From the NCBI RefSeq assembly GCF_029510815.1, contig NZ_CP120360.1, positions 806,001 through 870,000 of the forward strand: a stretch of DNA of 64,000 nt, given 5' to 3'. The stretch is from Janibacter sp. DB-40 (GTDB taxonomy: Bacteria > Actinomycetota > Actinomycetes > Actinomycetales > Dermatophilaceae). The position numbers and the translations under genes are program-made. Positions 54,496 to 63,941 of this stretch are shown piece after piece; position 1 is the first letter of the stretch, and the number at the start of each line of letters is the position of its first letter. The notes under the pieces are model-generated. The model made no database searches. It was not told the origin of the DNA and saw only the letters and a list, made by a program, of their open reading frames with translations.

Positions 54496-55002
54496 TCAGG
54501 GCGACTCCCGCACGTCGACGAGGGCGGCGTGGCCCCACCGGTCGACGCGGACCTCGGCGTAGGCGCCGTCGGCGAGGTCGGCCTCCATGGCCAGCGCCTC
54601 CTCCTGGGGCAGGAACCAGCTGTCGATGCCGCACCGGACGTTCCACGAGTGGTCGTCGCAGGCCAGGTACGGGGTGCCCGACGGGCGCTCGCGGAGCCAC
54701 TCGTCCGCGACCCAGACCTCCCCCTCGCGGCGCAGCGTGATGTAGACGGCCCCTGACTCGCCGTCGTCGAGGCTCCAGGAGCCGGGTGGCATCTCGCCGG
54801 AGGCCGGGTCCGGCGCCGGCTGCAGGTCGGGGTAGCCCAGGCTGACGTAGGCCCCGCGGAAGGGGTCGATCGGGTCGATGGGCGCGACCCGTAGGACGTG
54901 GCTGTCGCCGATGAGCCGCGCCGAGAGCTGGGGAGCGACGGCGACCCCCACGAGGACCAGTTGGACGATCGCGATGGTGGCGACGGTGGCGATGCGCTTC
55001 AT
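54496..55002 (-). CDS. GDYXXLXY-domain membrane-anchored protein
   Basis: 168 residues. An N-terminal hydrophobic helix (IATVATIAIVQLVLVGVAVAP) precedes RVAPIDPIDPFRGAYVSLGYPDL, the signature of the GDYXXLXY family (here GAYVSLGY). Family function is unknown; it occurs beside DUF2157 membrane proteins, as here. ATG 55002 overlaps the DUF2157 stop (ATGA). Confidence 0.88.
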   Translation of the reverse strand: MKRIATVATIAIVQLVLVGVAVAPQLSARLIGDSHVLRVAPIDPIDPFRGAYVSLGYPDLQPAPDPASGEMPPGSWSLDDGESGAVYITLRREGEVWVADEWLRERPSGTPYLACDDHSWNVRCGIDSWFLPQEEALAMEADLADGAYAEVRVDRWGHAALVDVRESP

Positions 55003-56234
55003 CGCTGCACCCCCTCGTCAGAGCCCGGTCCGGTGACGGGGTCGAGCGTCTTGGCCACCCGTCGTCGGGCGCGGTCGAAGAGCAACCCCGTCCCGAGGAA
55101 GACGACGCCCAGGACCACGAAGAGCAGGGCCCCTGTGACGATCGGCGCGAAGACCGCGAAGCTCTGGAAGGTCGTGAAGGCCACGAGGGCCGCCATCGCG
55201 ACCCAGCTGAGGGCGCGGTGCTCGCGCAGCACGTCCAAGGCGAGGAGGGCGACCGCCAGAGCGACGTAGGCCACGACACTGAGCACGGCGTGTGCCCACT
55301 GGCTGGGGCCGACGTCGCTGATGTCGGTGCCGGTGTCCCACAGGGCGAGCAGCACGGCCGCGGCGAGGACGACGAACGCCCCCACCGGCTCGATCCAGGC
55401 GTGGTCGGGCCGGCGCACCGCCAGGGCGACGGCTACGACCCCGAGGAGCACGGCCGCGATGAGCTCGACGATCAACCACAGCGACCAGTCGAGACCGTCG
55501 TAGATCCCGGGGATCGCCGCGACGAAGAGGGCGGCCAGGGCGAGGGCCGCGGCGACGAGTCGCCAACCCCACGCGAAGGAACGGACCCAGCCGTCGCTGA
55601 GCACCGCGAGCGACGCGGCGACCACGGCGCCGGCACCGAGGGAGATGACCGCGCCCATCGCGCTGCCCTCGGTCCACAGGGGCTGCCAGATCCACCACTG
55701 GACGCCGGTGCCGAGGCCGACGAGGAAGGGCATCGTCGACTTCGTCAGGTGGGCGTGCAGCAGGGCGCCCAGCGACCACAGGCCCACGAGCGTGGGCTCG
55801 TAGGCGGGCACCTGCAGCGACTGCGCGGCCTGCATGATCACCGCACCGATGCCGAGTGCGGCGAGCAGCCGGATCGCTCCCACGAGGGGGGCGGACGCAC
55901 TGCGCGCGGCGAGGACCTCACCGCCGATGAGGAAGGCCAGCCACAGTGCCACGACGGCGACGAAGCGCGTCATCGGGCTCAGCTCGTCGAGGTTGGCGGC
56001 GACGAGCCAGATCAGACCGACGCCGACGAAGGCGCCACCGAGCAGGAGCATGAGGCGCCCGAGCACGGACGATGCGGAGGAACCCCCGCGGACGTCGTAC
56101 CGACCGGTGATCGTCTGCGCCTGGGTGGCGTCGATGACCCCCGAGGCCTGCCAGTCGGCGACCTCTGCACGCAACCAGTCGAGCCGCTGGCGGCTGACCT
56201 CACGCGGCGCGCTCGCGTGGGATGTGGTGTCCAT
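54999..56234 (-). CDS. DUF2157 multi-spanning membrane protein
   Basis: 411 residues with about 11-12 hydrophobic helices. The soluble N-terminus (LDWLRAEVADWQASGVIDATQAQTI) is the DUF2157 start, followed by LLLGGAFVGVGLIWLVAANLDELSP. Function unknown. ATG 56234 is chosen; a frame extension to 56270 does not fit the family. It is coupled to the GDYXXLXY gene downstream. Confidence 0.88.
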   Translation of the reverse strand: MDTTSHASAPREVSRQRLDWLRAEVADWQASGVIDATQAQTITGRYDVRGGSSASSVLGRLMLLLGGAFVGVGLIWLVAANLDELSPMTRFVAVVALWLAFLIGGEVLAARSASAPLVGAIRLLAALGIGAVIMQAAQSLQVPAYEPTLVGLWSLGALLHAHLTKSTMPFLVGLGTGVQWWIWQPLWTEGSAMGAVISLGAGAVVAASLAVLSDGWVRSFAWGWRLVAAALALAALFVAAIPGIYDGLDWSLWLIVELIAAVLLGVVAVALAVRRPDHAWIEPVGAFVVLAAAVLLALWDTGTDISDVGPSQWAHAVLSVVAYVALAVALLALDVLREHRALSWVAMAALVAFTTFQSFAVFAPIVTGALLFVVLGVVFLGTGLLFDRARRRVAKTLDPVTGPGSDEGVQR

Positions 56235-56321
56235 GGACAAAGCATGGCCCCTCGCAGGCGGCTTGCCCATGAGTACGGCGCCCCATCCCCCTTCGCCCGG
56301 CGTGCGCGGGTGGGGGAGGCC

Positions 56322-57587
56322 TCAGATCAGGCCCAGCTGCGAGACGAGGAAGAGCCCGCCGAAGCCGATGAGGAAGACCAGACCGGCGTAGGCGAGCACG
56401 CGGATACCGACGGAGAGCCGGCGCTCGCTGCGGATGATCGAGAAGTTCAGCCAGGCGAAGACCGGCGCGGTGAGGAAGGCGCTGATCATCGCGAAGCGCA
56501 GCATCGTGCCCAGCTCAGCGCTCATCCAGACCACGATCGCCAGACCGATGCCGGCGATGCCGGTGATCCACAGGTCCTTGTGGCGGCGGGTCATCTGCGG
56601 CTGGCCGCGCAGCAGCCGCAGCGACTCCGCGCAGGCGCGGCCGTAGCCGTCGACGACGGAGATCACCGTGCCGAACATGACGGCGAAGGCGATGACGGCC
56701 ATGATCGGCGTCGCCCACGTGCCGATCGCGTCCCCGTACATCGACATCAGCTGCGGGATGTAGGCGCCGCCGGCCAGCTCGAGCTCCTTGCCGCTGCCGT
56801 ACTGGACGAAGACACCGAGACCGACGAAGAAGACCGCGAGGATCGTCGAGACGACGTAGCCGGTGTTGAAGTCGAAGAGGACGTCCCGCGGGTGCACCGT
56901 GCGGTCCTCGGCCTTGGCCTTGACCCACAGCGAGTTGAGGGCGCTGATCTCGATCGGTGCCGGCATCCAGCCCACGAGCGCGACGAGGAAGGGAAGGGTC
57001 GCGAGGGTCCACGGCGAGGGGTCGACGAAGTCCGGCTGGCGCACCGCGCCCTGGCTCGCGGCCATCACCACGGCCACGACCGTGGAGACGGCGAGGACCG
57101 CCATGATGACCTTGGTGACCCCGTCGAGCGCCTTGTAGTGGCCGCCGACGAGCAGCAGCCAGGTGATGAGCATCAGGGCGCCGGCGAGGACCGGGATGCC
57201 GATGCCCCACGACGCCGGCACGAGGTAGGCCAGGATCACCGTGCACAGCAGCGCGACGCCCGCCGTCGAGACGACCGACGACAGGGCGGCGAGGACGAAG
57301 AAGACCCACAGGTAGACCCGGCCGCGGCGGGCGTAGCCCTCGACGAGGCTGTGTCCGGTCTCGGCGGTGTACTGGGGCCCGAACCGGAAGAAGGGGTACT
57401 TCAGCAGGTTGGCCAGCAGGATCAGTCCGACGAGCTGCCAGCCGAAGAGCGCGCCTGCCTGGGTGGAGGAGATCAGGTGCGAGGCGCCGATCGCGGCCGA
57501 GGCGGCGAGCAGACCGGGGCCGAGGGCCAACCACCGGCTGCGCCAGGTCGATCGTGGTGTGACGTGGCTCTCGTCGGTGATTGTCAT
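56322..57587 (-). CDS. NRAMP-family divalent metal transporter
   Basis: 421 residues, 11 membrane helices. LGPGLLAASAAIGASHLISSTQAGALFGW starts the first helix, but the canonical DPGN of Mn/Fe NRAMP proteins reads differently (SAAIGAS), and helix 6 has no MPH motif (VGWMPAPIEISALNS instead). It belongs to the NRAMP-related branch whose substrate is not settled. ATG 57587 has no ribosome binding site but a TACGGT 7 nt upstream, suggesting a leaderless transcript. Frame extensions upstream cross repeat DNA and are rejected. Confidence 0.85.
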   Translation of the reverse strand: MTITDESHVTPRSTWRSRWLALGPGLLAASAAIGASHLISSTQAGALFGWQLVGLILLANLLKYPFFRFGPQYTAETGHSLVEGYARRGRVYLWVFFVLAALSSVVSTAGVALLCTVILAYLVPASWGIGIPVLAGALMLITWLLLVGGHYKALDGVTKVIMAVLAVSTVVAVVMAASQGAVRQPDFVDPSPWTLATLPFLVALVGWMPAPIEISALNSLWVKAKAEDRTVHPRDVLFDFNTGYVVSTILAVFFVGLGVFVQYGSGKELELAGGAYIPQLMSMYGDAIGTWATPIMAVIAFAVMFGTVISVVDGYGRACAESLRLLRGQPQMTRRHKDLWITGIAGIGLAIVVWMSAELGTMLRFAMISAFLTAPVFAWLNFSIIRSERRLSVGIRVLAYAGLVFLIGFGGLFLVSQLGLI

Positions 57588-57618
57588 GCGCGGCACCGTA
57601 GCAGCGGGGAAGCCCGCG

Positions 57619-57698
57619 GCCCGCATCCGAGGGCAGTGGGGAGCACCGCCGCCCGCATCCGAGGGCAGTGGGGAGAACCGCCGCCCGCATCCGAGGGG
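57619..57698. repeat. 32-bp tandem repeat, 2.5 copies
   Basis: Units 57619-57650 and 57651-57682 differ at one or two positions (GCCCGCATCCGAGGGCAGTG then GGGAGmACCGCC); a half unit follows at 57683-57698. It lies upstream of the NRAMP gene. In the 309-nt gap 57588-57896 the only other recognisable item is hairpin copy B. Confidence 0.85.
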
Positions 57699-57749
57699 TT
57701 CGCCCCCTGTGTTGGAGCACCCTTCCCGCTGGCGTGCCTCCCTTCCGCC

Positions 57750-57798
57750 GGGTCGATGTATTGATGCGCGGCGGGAGGCGCGGGGATACATCGACCCA
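57750..57798. repeat. 49-bp hairpin repeat, copy B
   Basis: GGGTCGATGTATTG...GGAGGCGCGGGGATACATCGACCCA. The outer arms GGGTCGATGTAT and ATACATCGACCC are mismatch-light and pair over about 12 bp; the inner GCGCG arm is imperfect. Confidence 0.85.
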
Positions 57799-57896
57799 GG
57801 AGGGGGGTTGTCCACAGCGGGAGGCCAGGCGGGCTGCTTGTCCCCAGCTGCACGTGGTCGGGTCCGCCGCGAGGAGACCGCCACCACGGTGTTGCC

Positions 57897-58850
57897 ATGC
57901 CACCTCGCGAGACCGCCATCCAGCGCCACCGCCGGGTGCTCGCTGCGTCCGAGGAGACGGGCTTCGTGCTGAGTCGGCGACGTCTGCGTGAGCTCGGGGT
58001 CACGCGGCACCAGGCCGACGCCCAGGTCACGGCGGGACGGTGGGTCAGGCTGGGGAACCAGACATTCGGCATGCGCGACGCACCGTTGGAGCCCACCGGG
58101 CAGTGCTGGCGCGCGGTGTGGGAGACGGGCGAGCGGATCGCGCTCGTCGACGGGGCATCGGCGCTCCAGGCTGCGGGGCTGAAGGGGTGGACCGAGGACG
58201 TCGTGCACGTGTCGGCCGTCCACAATCACGTGGTCGCCCCGATCGACGGGGTGAAGGTGCACAAGGTGATCCGTCGGGTCGAGGACGAAGCGGTCCGAGT
58301 GGGTATGCCGAGGACGACACCGGCGGTGGCTGCCATCCGCGCCGCGCACTGGGCGGTCAGCGACCGGCAGGCGGCCACGATCCTGGCCATGCCGGTGCAG
58401 CAACGCCTCGTGACCGGGGAGCGACTCGCGGCCGCGCTCGAGGTGGTGAGGGGGCGGACACGACGGGCCCTGATCCGCCAGCTCGTGATGGACATCGTCG
58501 ACGGTGCACAGTCGCTGGGCGAGATCGACTTCGCCGCGGCGTGCCGGAGGCGGGGGCTGCCCGTCCCGAGCCGGCAGGTCATGCGAAGGGGGCCGCGCGG
58601 GCGGGTGTACCTCGATGTCTACTTCGAGGAGTACGGACTCGTCGTCGAGATCGACGGGGCGGGCCACCTGTGGGGGTTGGCGCAGGTCGACGACAACCTG
58701 CGTGAGAACCAGGTCGTCATCGACGGCGACCGGGTGCTGCGGATCAATGTCGTCGGTCTCCGCCTCGACGAGGAGACCGTCATGGATCAGGTGGCCGCCG
58801 CCCTTCGCTCCGATTGGGCCCAGGACAACTACGCCCGTCGGCGCCGCTGA
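57897..58850 (+). CDS. AbiEi-type/DUF559 endonuclease-like protein
   Basis: 317 residues. The N-terminal about 90 residues contain a winged-helix-like segment (VLSRRRLRELGVTRHQADAQVTAGRWVRLGNQTF) as in AbiEi antitoxin-domain proteins. The C-terminus has VYLDVYFEEYGLVVEIDGAGHLWGLAQVDDNLRENQ, the Vsr/DUF559 restriction-like fold (D...E.DG.xH). These are common, often multicopy, in Actinobacteria; function unproved. No AbiEii toxin is adjacent. Hairpin copies B and C/D flank the gene. Confidence 0.8.
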   Translation: MPPRETAIQRHRRVLAASEETGFVLSRRRLRELGVTRHQADAQVTAGRWVRLGNQTFGMRDAPLEPTGQCWRAVWETGERIALVDGASALQAAGLKGWTEDVVHVSAVHNHVVAPIDGVKVHKVIRRVEDEAVRVGMPRTTPAVAAIRAAHWAVSDRQAATILAMPVQQRLVTGERLAAALEVVRGRTRRALIRQLVMDIVDGAQSLGEIDFAAACRRRGLPVPSRQVMRRGPRGRVYLDVYFEEYGLVVEIDGAGHLWGLAQVDDNLRENQVVIDGDRVLRINVVGLRLDEETVMDQVAAALRSDWAQDNYARRRR

Positions 58851-58875
58851 CCTGGGCCGGCCCGGGGTCGGCGCG

Positions 58876-58914
58876 GGGGACTGGCGTGGGGGACTGGCGT
58901 GGGGGACTGGCGCG
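58876..58914. repeat. 13-bp tandem repeat, 3 copies
   Basis: GGGGACTGGCGTG repeated at 58876, 58889 and 58902 (last copy ends CG). It lies just after the DUF559-like gene in a 319-nt gap (58851-59169) that otherwise holds hairpin copies C and D and a third repeat set. Confidence 0.85.
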
Positions 58915-58970
58915 GGGAGTGGGTGCGGGGGTGGACGTGGGAGGCGCGTCTGGCATCTCCCGCCTTGCCC

Positions 58971-59018
58971 GGTCGATGTATTCGGGCGCATCCGGAGGCG
59001 CGCGAATACATCTACCCA
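58971..59018. repeat. hairpin repeat, copy C
   Basis: GGTCGATGTATTCGGGCGCATCCGGAGGCGCGCGAATACATCTACCCA: TGTATTCG pairs with CGAATACA, then an imperfect GC-rich inner stem. Confidence 0.85.
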
Positions 59019-59043
59019 GCGGCGGTGGGGCTGCTCTGCCAGT

Positions 59044-59092
59044 GGGTCGCTGTATCAGCGCGTTTCAGGGGACGCGCGAATACATTGAACCA
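59044..59092. repeat. hairpin repeat, copy D
   Basis: GGGTCGCTGTATCAGCGCGT...GGACGCGCGAATACATTGAACCA, a diverged copy 25 nt after copy C. The arms GTAT-cAGCGCGT and ACGCGCGaATAC remain pairable. Confidence 0.8.
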
Positions 59093-59160
59093 GCGTCAAA
59101 GGGGGCCCCAGCGTCAAACGGGGGACCCAGTGATTAGGCCCCCAGCGTCAAGGGGGACCC
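59090..59160. repeat. three short direct repeats
   Basis: CCAGCGTCAA(A)nGGGGGnCC occurs at 59090, 59108 and 59142, immediately after copy D and before the frameshifted hydrolase. Confidence 0.75.
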
Positions 59161-59169
59161 GACTTGGGG

Positions 59170-59828
59170 TCAGGAGAGCCAGTCACCCCAGCCGTGGTGG
59201 AGCACCAGCCACGCGATGAGGCCGTAGCCCGCCTGGCCGGGGTGGACGCCGTCGGCGGAGGCGGCGAGGTCCGCCTCCCACTGGTCGTGGCCGACGAGGG
59301 GGTGAAGGTGTCGACGAACATCACGCCACGGCGGTCGCAGACGTCGCGCTGGGCGTCGACGAGCTGGCTCAGGGCGTCGTTCGTCACCGGATCGGCCGTG
59401 GGCGGGGGGCCGACGACGAAGGTCCCGACGCCCTGACTGGCGGCCTCGTCCAGCACGTTGGCCAGGTTGAGCCGGTGGCGGGCGATCGAGGTGCCCGCGG
59501 TGACATCGGCGTGGCCGACCTGCACGACGAGGCGACGCTCGGTGGCGTCGCGGAAGCGCAGGGTACCCTCGGACTGCCAGCGCTGGGAGAGCCCGCCGGA
59601 GGTCTCGCCGCGCAGGCCGAGGTTGTAGTGGGCCAGCACGGCATCGGTCAGGGTGGTGCGGGCGAGGACCCGCCCCGTCCAGCCGAGGGCCTTCTCGTCA
59701 CCGACCCCGGCGACGAAGGAGTCGCCGATGAAGACCAACGAGACATCCCGTCGCCCCTCGTCGGAGGAGAAGCTCGCGCTGGGGGTGAACTCGTTGCCGG
59801 CTGCGTCCGTCATCGGGGTGCCGCTCAC
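59170..59828 (-). pseudogene. SGNH/GDSL hydrolase with a frameshift
   Basis: Residues from GTG 59828 (AGGAG 10 nt upstream) read FIGDSFVAGVGDEKALGW (block I), NLGLRGETSGGLSQRW, VQVGHADVTAG and FVVGPPPTADP, then FVDTFTP. At the run of five C on the coding strand (59298-59302) the frame breaks. Adding one base restores LVGHDQWEADLAAS and ADGVHPGQAGYGLIAWLVL, including the catalytic DxxH block V, with a stop at 59172-59170. As sequenced, the frame runs on to 59148 with nonsense. It is either a true indel or a sequencing error. Confidence 0.8.
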
Positions 59829-59878
59829 GTCGGGGGTACTCCTGGGGGTGGTGGTGCGGTCAGGGACTACCGCGCACG

Positions 59879-60064
59879 TTACTCGTCGTCGAGCCCGTCG
59901 TCGTCGAGGCGTGCCAGCCAGGCGGCAAGTCGGTCGACGGGAGTCTCGAACTCGGGGTTGAGATCGACGAAGTGGCGGAGCTGGTCACTCACCCACTCGA
60001 GAGTGACCAGCTCCTCACCACGACGATCCGCGAGCTCCTCGATACCGCGGTCGGTGAAGTACAC
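59879..60064 (-). CDS. DUF6104 small protein
   Basis: 61 residues from GTG 60064: VYFTDRGIEELADRR, EWVSDQLRHFVDLNPEFE, VDRLAAWLARLDDD. This small acidic protein is conserved next to kgd in Micrococcales and relatives; function unknown. The start lies 1 nt after the kgd stop, so the two are almost certainly cotranscribed and coupled. Confidence 0.85.
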   Translation of the reverse strand: MYFTDRGIEELADRRGEELVTLEWVSDQLRHFVDLNPEFETPVDRLAAWLARLDDDGLDDE

Positions 60065-60065
60065 G

Positions 60066-63000
60066 TCAGCGGTCGAAGGCCTCGCGCAGGATCTCTTCCT
60101 GCTCGACCTTGTGCTTCTTGGCCGTACCGGCCGCCGGGGAGGCGCTCGCCGTGCGGGCGACGACCCGCAGGGGACGCTCCTCGCCGTGCTCGGCGAGGTC
60201 ACCGGGCAGGTTGAGCGCGAGGAAGGGCCACCCGCCCATGTTCTCCGGCTCCTCCTGCACGACGACGAGCTCGGCGTTCGGGTACTTCGCCAGCTCACGG
60301 GCGAGCTCCTCACCCGGCAGCGGGTAGAAGCGCTCGAGGCGCACGATCGCCGTCTGCTCGTCCTTGCGCTCGGCGCGCTCCTCCTCGAGGTCGTAGATGA
60401 CCTTGCCGGAGGCGATGAGCACGCGAGTGACGTCGTCGCCGGTGGGGGCGCCCTCCGCGTCCGGCAGCACCGGGCGGAAGCCGCCGCTGGTGAACTCCTC
60501 CGGGCTGCTCGCCGCCGCCCGCAGCCGCAGCATCGACTTCGGGGTGAAGACGACCAGCGGGCGACGCGGGCGGTGGTAGGCCTGACGACGCAGCAGGTGG
60601 AAGTAGCTCGCCGGCGTCGACGGGAAGGCGACCGTCATGTTCTCCTCGGCGCACATCTGCAGGAAGCGCTCGATGCGTGCGGAGGAGTGGTCCGGCCCCT
60701 GGCCCTCGTAGCCGTGCGGCAGCAGGAGGACGACCGAGGAGTTCTGGCCCCACTTCTGCTCCGAGGAGGAGATGAACTCGTCGATGACCACCGCGGCGCC
60801 GTTGACGAAGTCACCGAACTGCGCCTCCCACAGCACGAGCGCGTCCGGGCGCTCGACGGAATAGCCGTACTCGAAGCCCAGCGCGGCGAACTCCGACAGC
60901 AGCGAGTCGTAGACCCAGAAGCGGGCCTGGCCGCCGCCGATGTAGTTCAGCGGCGTCCACTCCTCGGCGGTCACCTTGTCGATGAGGACCGCGTGCCGCT
61001 GCACGAAGGTGCCGCGGCGCGTGTCCTGACCGGTCAGGCGCACCGGGGTGCCGTCCATGAGCAGGGAGCCCAGGGCGAGCATCTCGCCGGTGCCCCAGTC
61101 GATGCCGCCCTCGGTGACCGAGGCGGCCCGCTTCTCCATGGACTTCTGCAGCTTGTTGTGGATCGTGAAGTCCTCCGGCGGCGAGGCGAACAGGCCACCG
61201 ATGTGCTTCAGGTCCGCGATCTCGACACCGGTCTCCGTCGCGGAGCGCTTCGTGTCGTCGGTCGTCTGCGAGGCCGGGCGCTCCAGGCCGGCGTTGTCCG
61301 AGCCACCGGGCTCGTCGGGGGAGTCGGGGGTGTTCTTCAACGCCTCCTTGGTCTCCGCGAAGACCCGCTCGAGCTGGGCCTGGTAGTCGCGCAGCGCGTC
61401 GTCGGCCTCCTCCGGCGTGATGTCGTTGCGCCCGATCAGTGCCTCGGTGTACAGCTTGCGCACCGAGCGCTTGTTCTCGATGAGCTTGTACATCAGCGGC
61501 TGGGTCATCGACGGGTCGTCGCCCTCGTTGTGGCCGCGGCGGCGGTAGCACACGACGTCGATGACGACGTCCTTGTGGAACTTCTGCCGGAACTCGAAGG
61601 CGAGCTCGGCGACCCGCACGCAGGCCGCCGGGTCGTCGCCGTTGACGTGGAAGATCGGCGCCTGGATCATCCGCGCGACGTCGGTGGAGTACCACGACGA
61701 GCGGCTGGCCGAGGGGGCGGTGGTGAAGCCGACCTGGTTGTTGACGATCACGTGGATGGTGCCGCCGGTGCGGTAGCCGCGCAGCTGGCTCTGCTGCAGC
61801 GTCTCCGCGACGACACCCTGACCGGCGAAGGCCGCGTCACCGTGCATCAGGATCGGCAGCACCGGGAAGTCCTCGCCGGCGTGGTTGAGCCGGTCCTGCT
61901 TGGCGCGCGTGATGCCCTCGAGCACCGGGTTGACCGCCTCGAGGTGGCTCGGGTTGGCGGCGAGGTAGACCTTGGTCGTGGAGCCGTCGTCACCGGTGAA
62001 CTCGCCCTCGGTGCCCAGGTGGTACTTCACGTCGCCGGAGCCCTGCACGGACTTCGGGTCCAGCTTGCCCTCGAACTCGCGGAAGATCTGCCCGTAGGAC
62101 TTGCCGGCGAGGTTGGCCAGGACGTTCAGCCGGCCACGGTGGGGCATGCCGATGCAGACCTCGTCCATGCCCTCCGCGGCGGAGCGGGACATGATCCGGT
62201 CGAGGACCGCGATGACCGACTCGCCACCCTCGAGGGAGAAGCGCTTCTGCCCGACGAACTTCGTCTGCAGGAAGGTCTCGAAGGCCTCCGCGGCGTTGAG
62301 GCGGCGCAGGATGCGCAGCTGCTCGTCGCTCGTGGTCTTCTTGTAGCCGACCTCGACGCGCTCCTGCATCCAGGCACGCTGGGCGGGGTCTTGGATGTGC
62401 ATGTACTCGATGCCGGTGGTGCGGCAGTACGAGTCACGCAGGATGCCCAGGATCTTGCGCAGCTTGAGGAAGGGCTCGCCGCCGAAGCCGCCGGTGGCGA
62501 AGTGGCGCTCGAGGTCCCACAGCGTCAGGCCGTGGCTGGTGATGTCGAGGTCGTCGTGGTGACGCTGCTTGTACTCCAGCGGGTCGATGTCGGCCATGAG
62601 GTGGCCGCGGACCCGGTAGGAGTGGATCAGCTCCTGCACACGGGCGACCTTGTTGATGTCGTCGTCGTGCGTCGCGGAGATGTCCGGCGCCCAGCGCACG
62701 GGCTGGTACGGGATGCGCAGGCTCGCGAAGATCTCGTCGTAGAAGCCGTCCCCGCCGAGCAGGTACTCGTGCATCAGGCGCAGGAACTCGCCCGACTGCG
62801 CGCCCTGGATGACGCGGTGGTCGTAGGTGGAGGTGAGCGTGAGGAGCTTGGAGACCGCGTTGCGGTTGATCGTCTCGGCGCTCGCGCCCTGCCACTCGGC
62901 CGGGTAGTCGAGGGCGCCGACGCCGATGATGGCGCTCTGGCCCTTCATCAGCCGCGGGATGGAGTGCACGGTGCCGATGCCGCCGGGGTTGGTCAGCGAG

Positions 63001-63941
63001 ATGGTCGTGCCGGAGAAGTCGTCGAGGGTGAGCTTGTTGCCCCGGGCCTTCTTGACGACCTCCTCGTAGGCGCGCCAGAAGTCGGTGAAGTTCATCCGGT
63101 CCGCGGGCTTGATGGAGGGGACCATCAGCTGGCGGCCGCCGTCGCTCTTCTCCAGGTCGATGGCGATGCCCAGGCCGATGTGGCCCGGCTCGACGACGAC
63201 CGGCTTGCCCTTCTCGTCCGTGTCGTAGTGCACGTTCATCGAGGGGATGCGCGTGAGCGCCTTGACCATCGCGTAGCCGATGATGTGGGTGAAGGAGACC
63301 TTGCCACCGCGGCTGCGCTTGAGGTGGTTGTTGATGACGATGCGGTTGTCGATGAGCAGCTTCGCCGGGACGGCGCGCACGCTCGTGGCGACGGGGACCT
63401 CGATGGACTCCTCCATGTTGGTCACCACGCGTGCTGCGACACCGCGAAGGGGGGAGCGCTCCTCCTCCGGGACCTCCGCCTTGTCGTCCGAGGAGATGTC
63501 CTTGGTCGGGGAGGGCTTCTCAGCCGTCTTGACCTCGGCTTCGGCCTTCTTGGCCTCGGTTTGCTTGGCCTCAGTCTTCTTCGGCTCGCTCTTCTTAGGC
63601 TCGGCCTTCTTCTCCTCGGCCTTCTTCGGCTCGGCCTTCTTCGGCTCGGCCTTCTTGGGCTCGGCCTTCTTCTCCTCGGCCTTCTTCGGCTCCGCCTTCT
63701 TCGACTCGGCCTTCTTGGGCTCGTCCTTCGCCGGCTCGGACTCGGAGGAGGGGGCCGCCCCCTTCGCCGTCGTCCCGTTGCCGCTACCACCCTCGCCGGG
63801 CTCGTAGTTCTCGAAGAACTCCCACCACGCCTCGTCGACGTTGTTGCGGTCCTGCTTGAACTGCTCGTACAGCTCGTCGACCAGCCACTCGTTGGGGCCG
63901 AAGTCGGTCAGGGAAACGGAGCCATCCTGGGGGTCAGGCAC
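60066..63941 (-). CDS. kgd: multifunctional 2-oxoglutarate dehydrogenase E1/E2 (KGD type)
   Basis: 1291 residues, near the length of actinobacterial Kgd. N-terminal E1 helix ([24 protein letters not shown]), a Lys/Glu/Pro-rich linker with tandem KAEPKK/KAEEKK units (about 70-125), E2 acyltransferase domain ([37 protein letters not shown] with the catalytic His) and ThDP E1 domain ([37 protein letters not shown]). It makes succinyl-CoA or succinic semialdehyde from 2-oxoglutarate with separate E3. The linker is longer and more repetitive than I expect. The GTG start at 63941 has GAGG 10 nt upstream. Confidence 0.95.
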   Translation of the reverse strand: MPDPQDGSVSLTDFGPNEWLVDELYEQFKQDRNNVDEAWWEFFENYEPGEGGSGNGTTAKGAAPSSESEPAKDEPKKAESKKAEPKKAEEKKAEPKKAEPKKAEPKKAEEKKAEPKKSEPKKTEAKQTEAKKAEAEVKTAEKPSPTKDISSDDKAEVPEEERSPLRGVAARVVTNMEESIEVPVATSVRAVPAKLLIDNRIVINNHLKRSRGGKVSFTHIIGYAMVKALTRIPSMNVHYDTDEKGKPVVVEPGHIGLGIAIDLEKSDGGRQLMVPSIKPADRMNFTDFWRAYEEVVKKARGNKLTLDDFSGTTISLTNPGGIGTVHSIPRLMKGQSAIIGVGALDYPAEWQGASAETINRNAVSKLLTLTSTYDHRVIQGAQSGEFLRLMHEYLLGGDGFYDEIFASLRIPYQPVRWAPDISATHDDDINKVARVQELIHSYRVRGHLMADIDPLEYKQRHHDDLDITSHGLTLWDLERHFATGGFGGEPFLKLRKILGILRDSYCRTTGIEYMHIQDPAQRAWMQERVEVGYKKTTSDEQLRILRRLNAAEAFETFLQTKFVGQKRFSLEGGESVIAVLDRIMSRSAAEGMDEVCIGMPHRGRLNVLANLAGKSYGQIFREFEGKLDPKSVQGSGDVKYHLGTEGEFTGDDGSTTKVYLAANPSHLEAVNPVLEGITRAKQDRLNHAGEDFPVLPILMHGDAAFAGQGVVAETLQQSQLRGYRTGGTIHVIVNNQVGFTTAPSASRSSWYSTDVARMIQAPIFHVNGDDPAACVRVAELAFEFRQKFHKDVVIDVVCYRRRGHNEGDDPSMTQPLMYKLIENKRSVRKLYTEALIGRNDITPEEADDALRDYQAQLERVFAETKEALKNTPDSPDEPGGSDNAGLERPASQTTDDTKRSATETGVEIADLKHIGGLFASPPEDFTIHNKLQKSMEKRAASVTEGGIDWGTGEMLALGSLLMDGTPVRLTGQDTRRGTFVQRHAVLIDKVTAEEWTPLNYIGGGQARFWVYDSLLSEFAALGFEYGYSVERPDALVLWEAQFGDFVNGAAVVIDEFISSSEQKWGQNSSVVLLLPHGYEGQGPDHSSARIERFLQMCAEENMTVAFPSTPASYFHLLRRQAYHRPRRPLVVFTPKSMLRLRAAASSPEEFTSGGFRPVLPDAEGAPTGDDVTRVLIASGKVIYDLEEERAERKDEQTAIVRLERFYPLPGEELARELAKYPNAELVVVQEEPENMGGWPFLALNLPGDLAEHGEERPLRVVARTASASPAAGTAKKHKVEQEEILREAFDR

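Noticed and set aside
55218..57764. 848-residue plus-strand frame
   Set aside because: Asp/Arg/Gly-rich antisense shadow of the DUF2157 and NRAMP genes.
57619..59160. CRISPR-like repeats
   Set aside because: Repeats are adjacent without spacers of regular length, and no cas gene is present.
63280..63807. 175-residue plus-strand frame rich in FGSAFF units
   Set aside because: Antisense of the KAEPKK linker of kgd.
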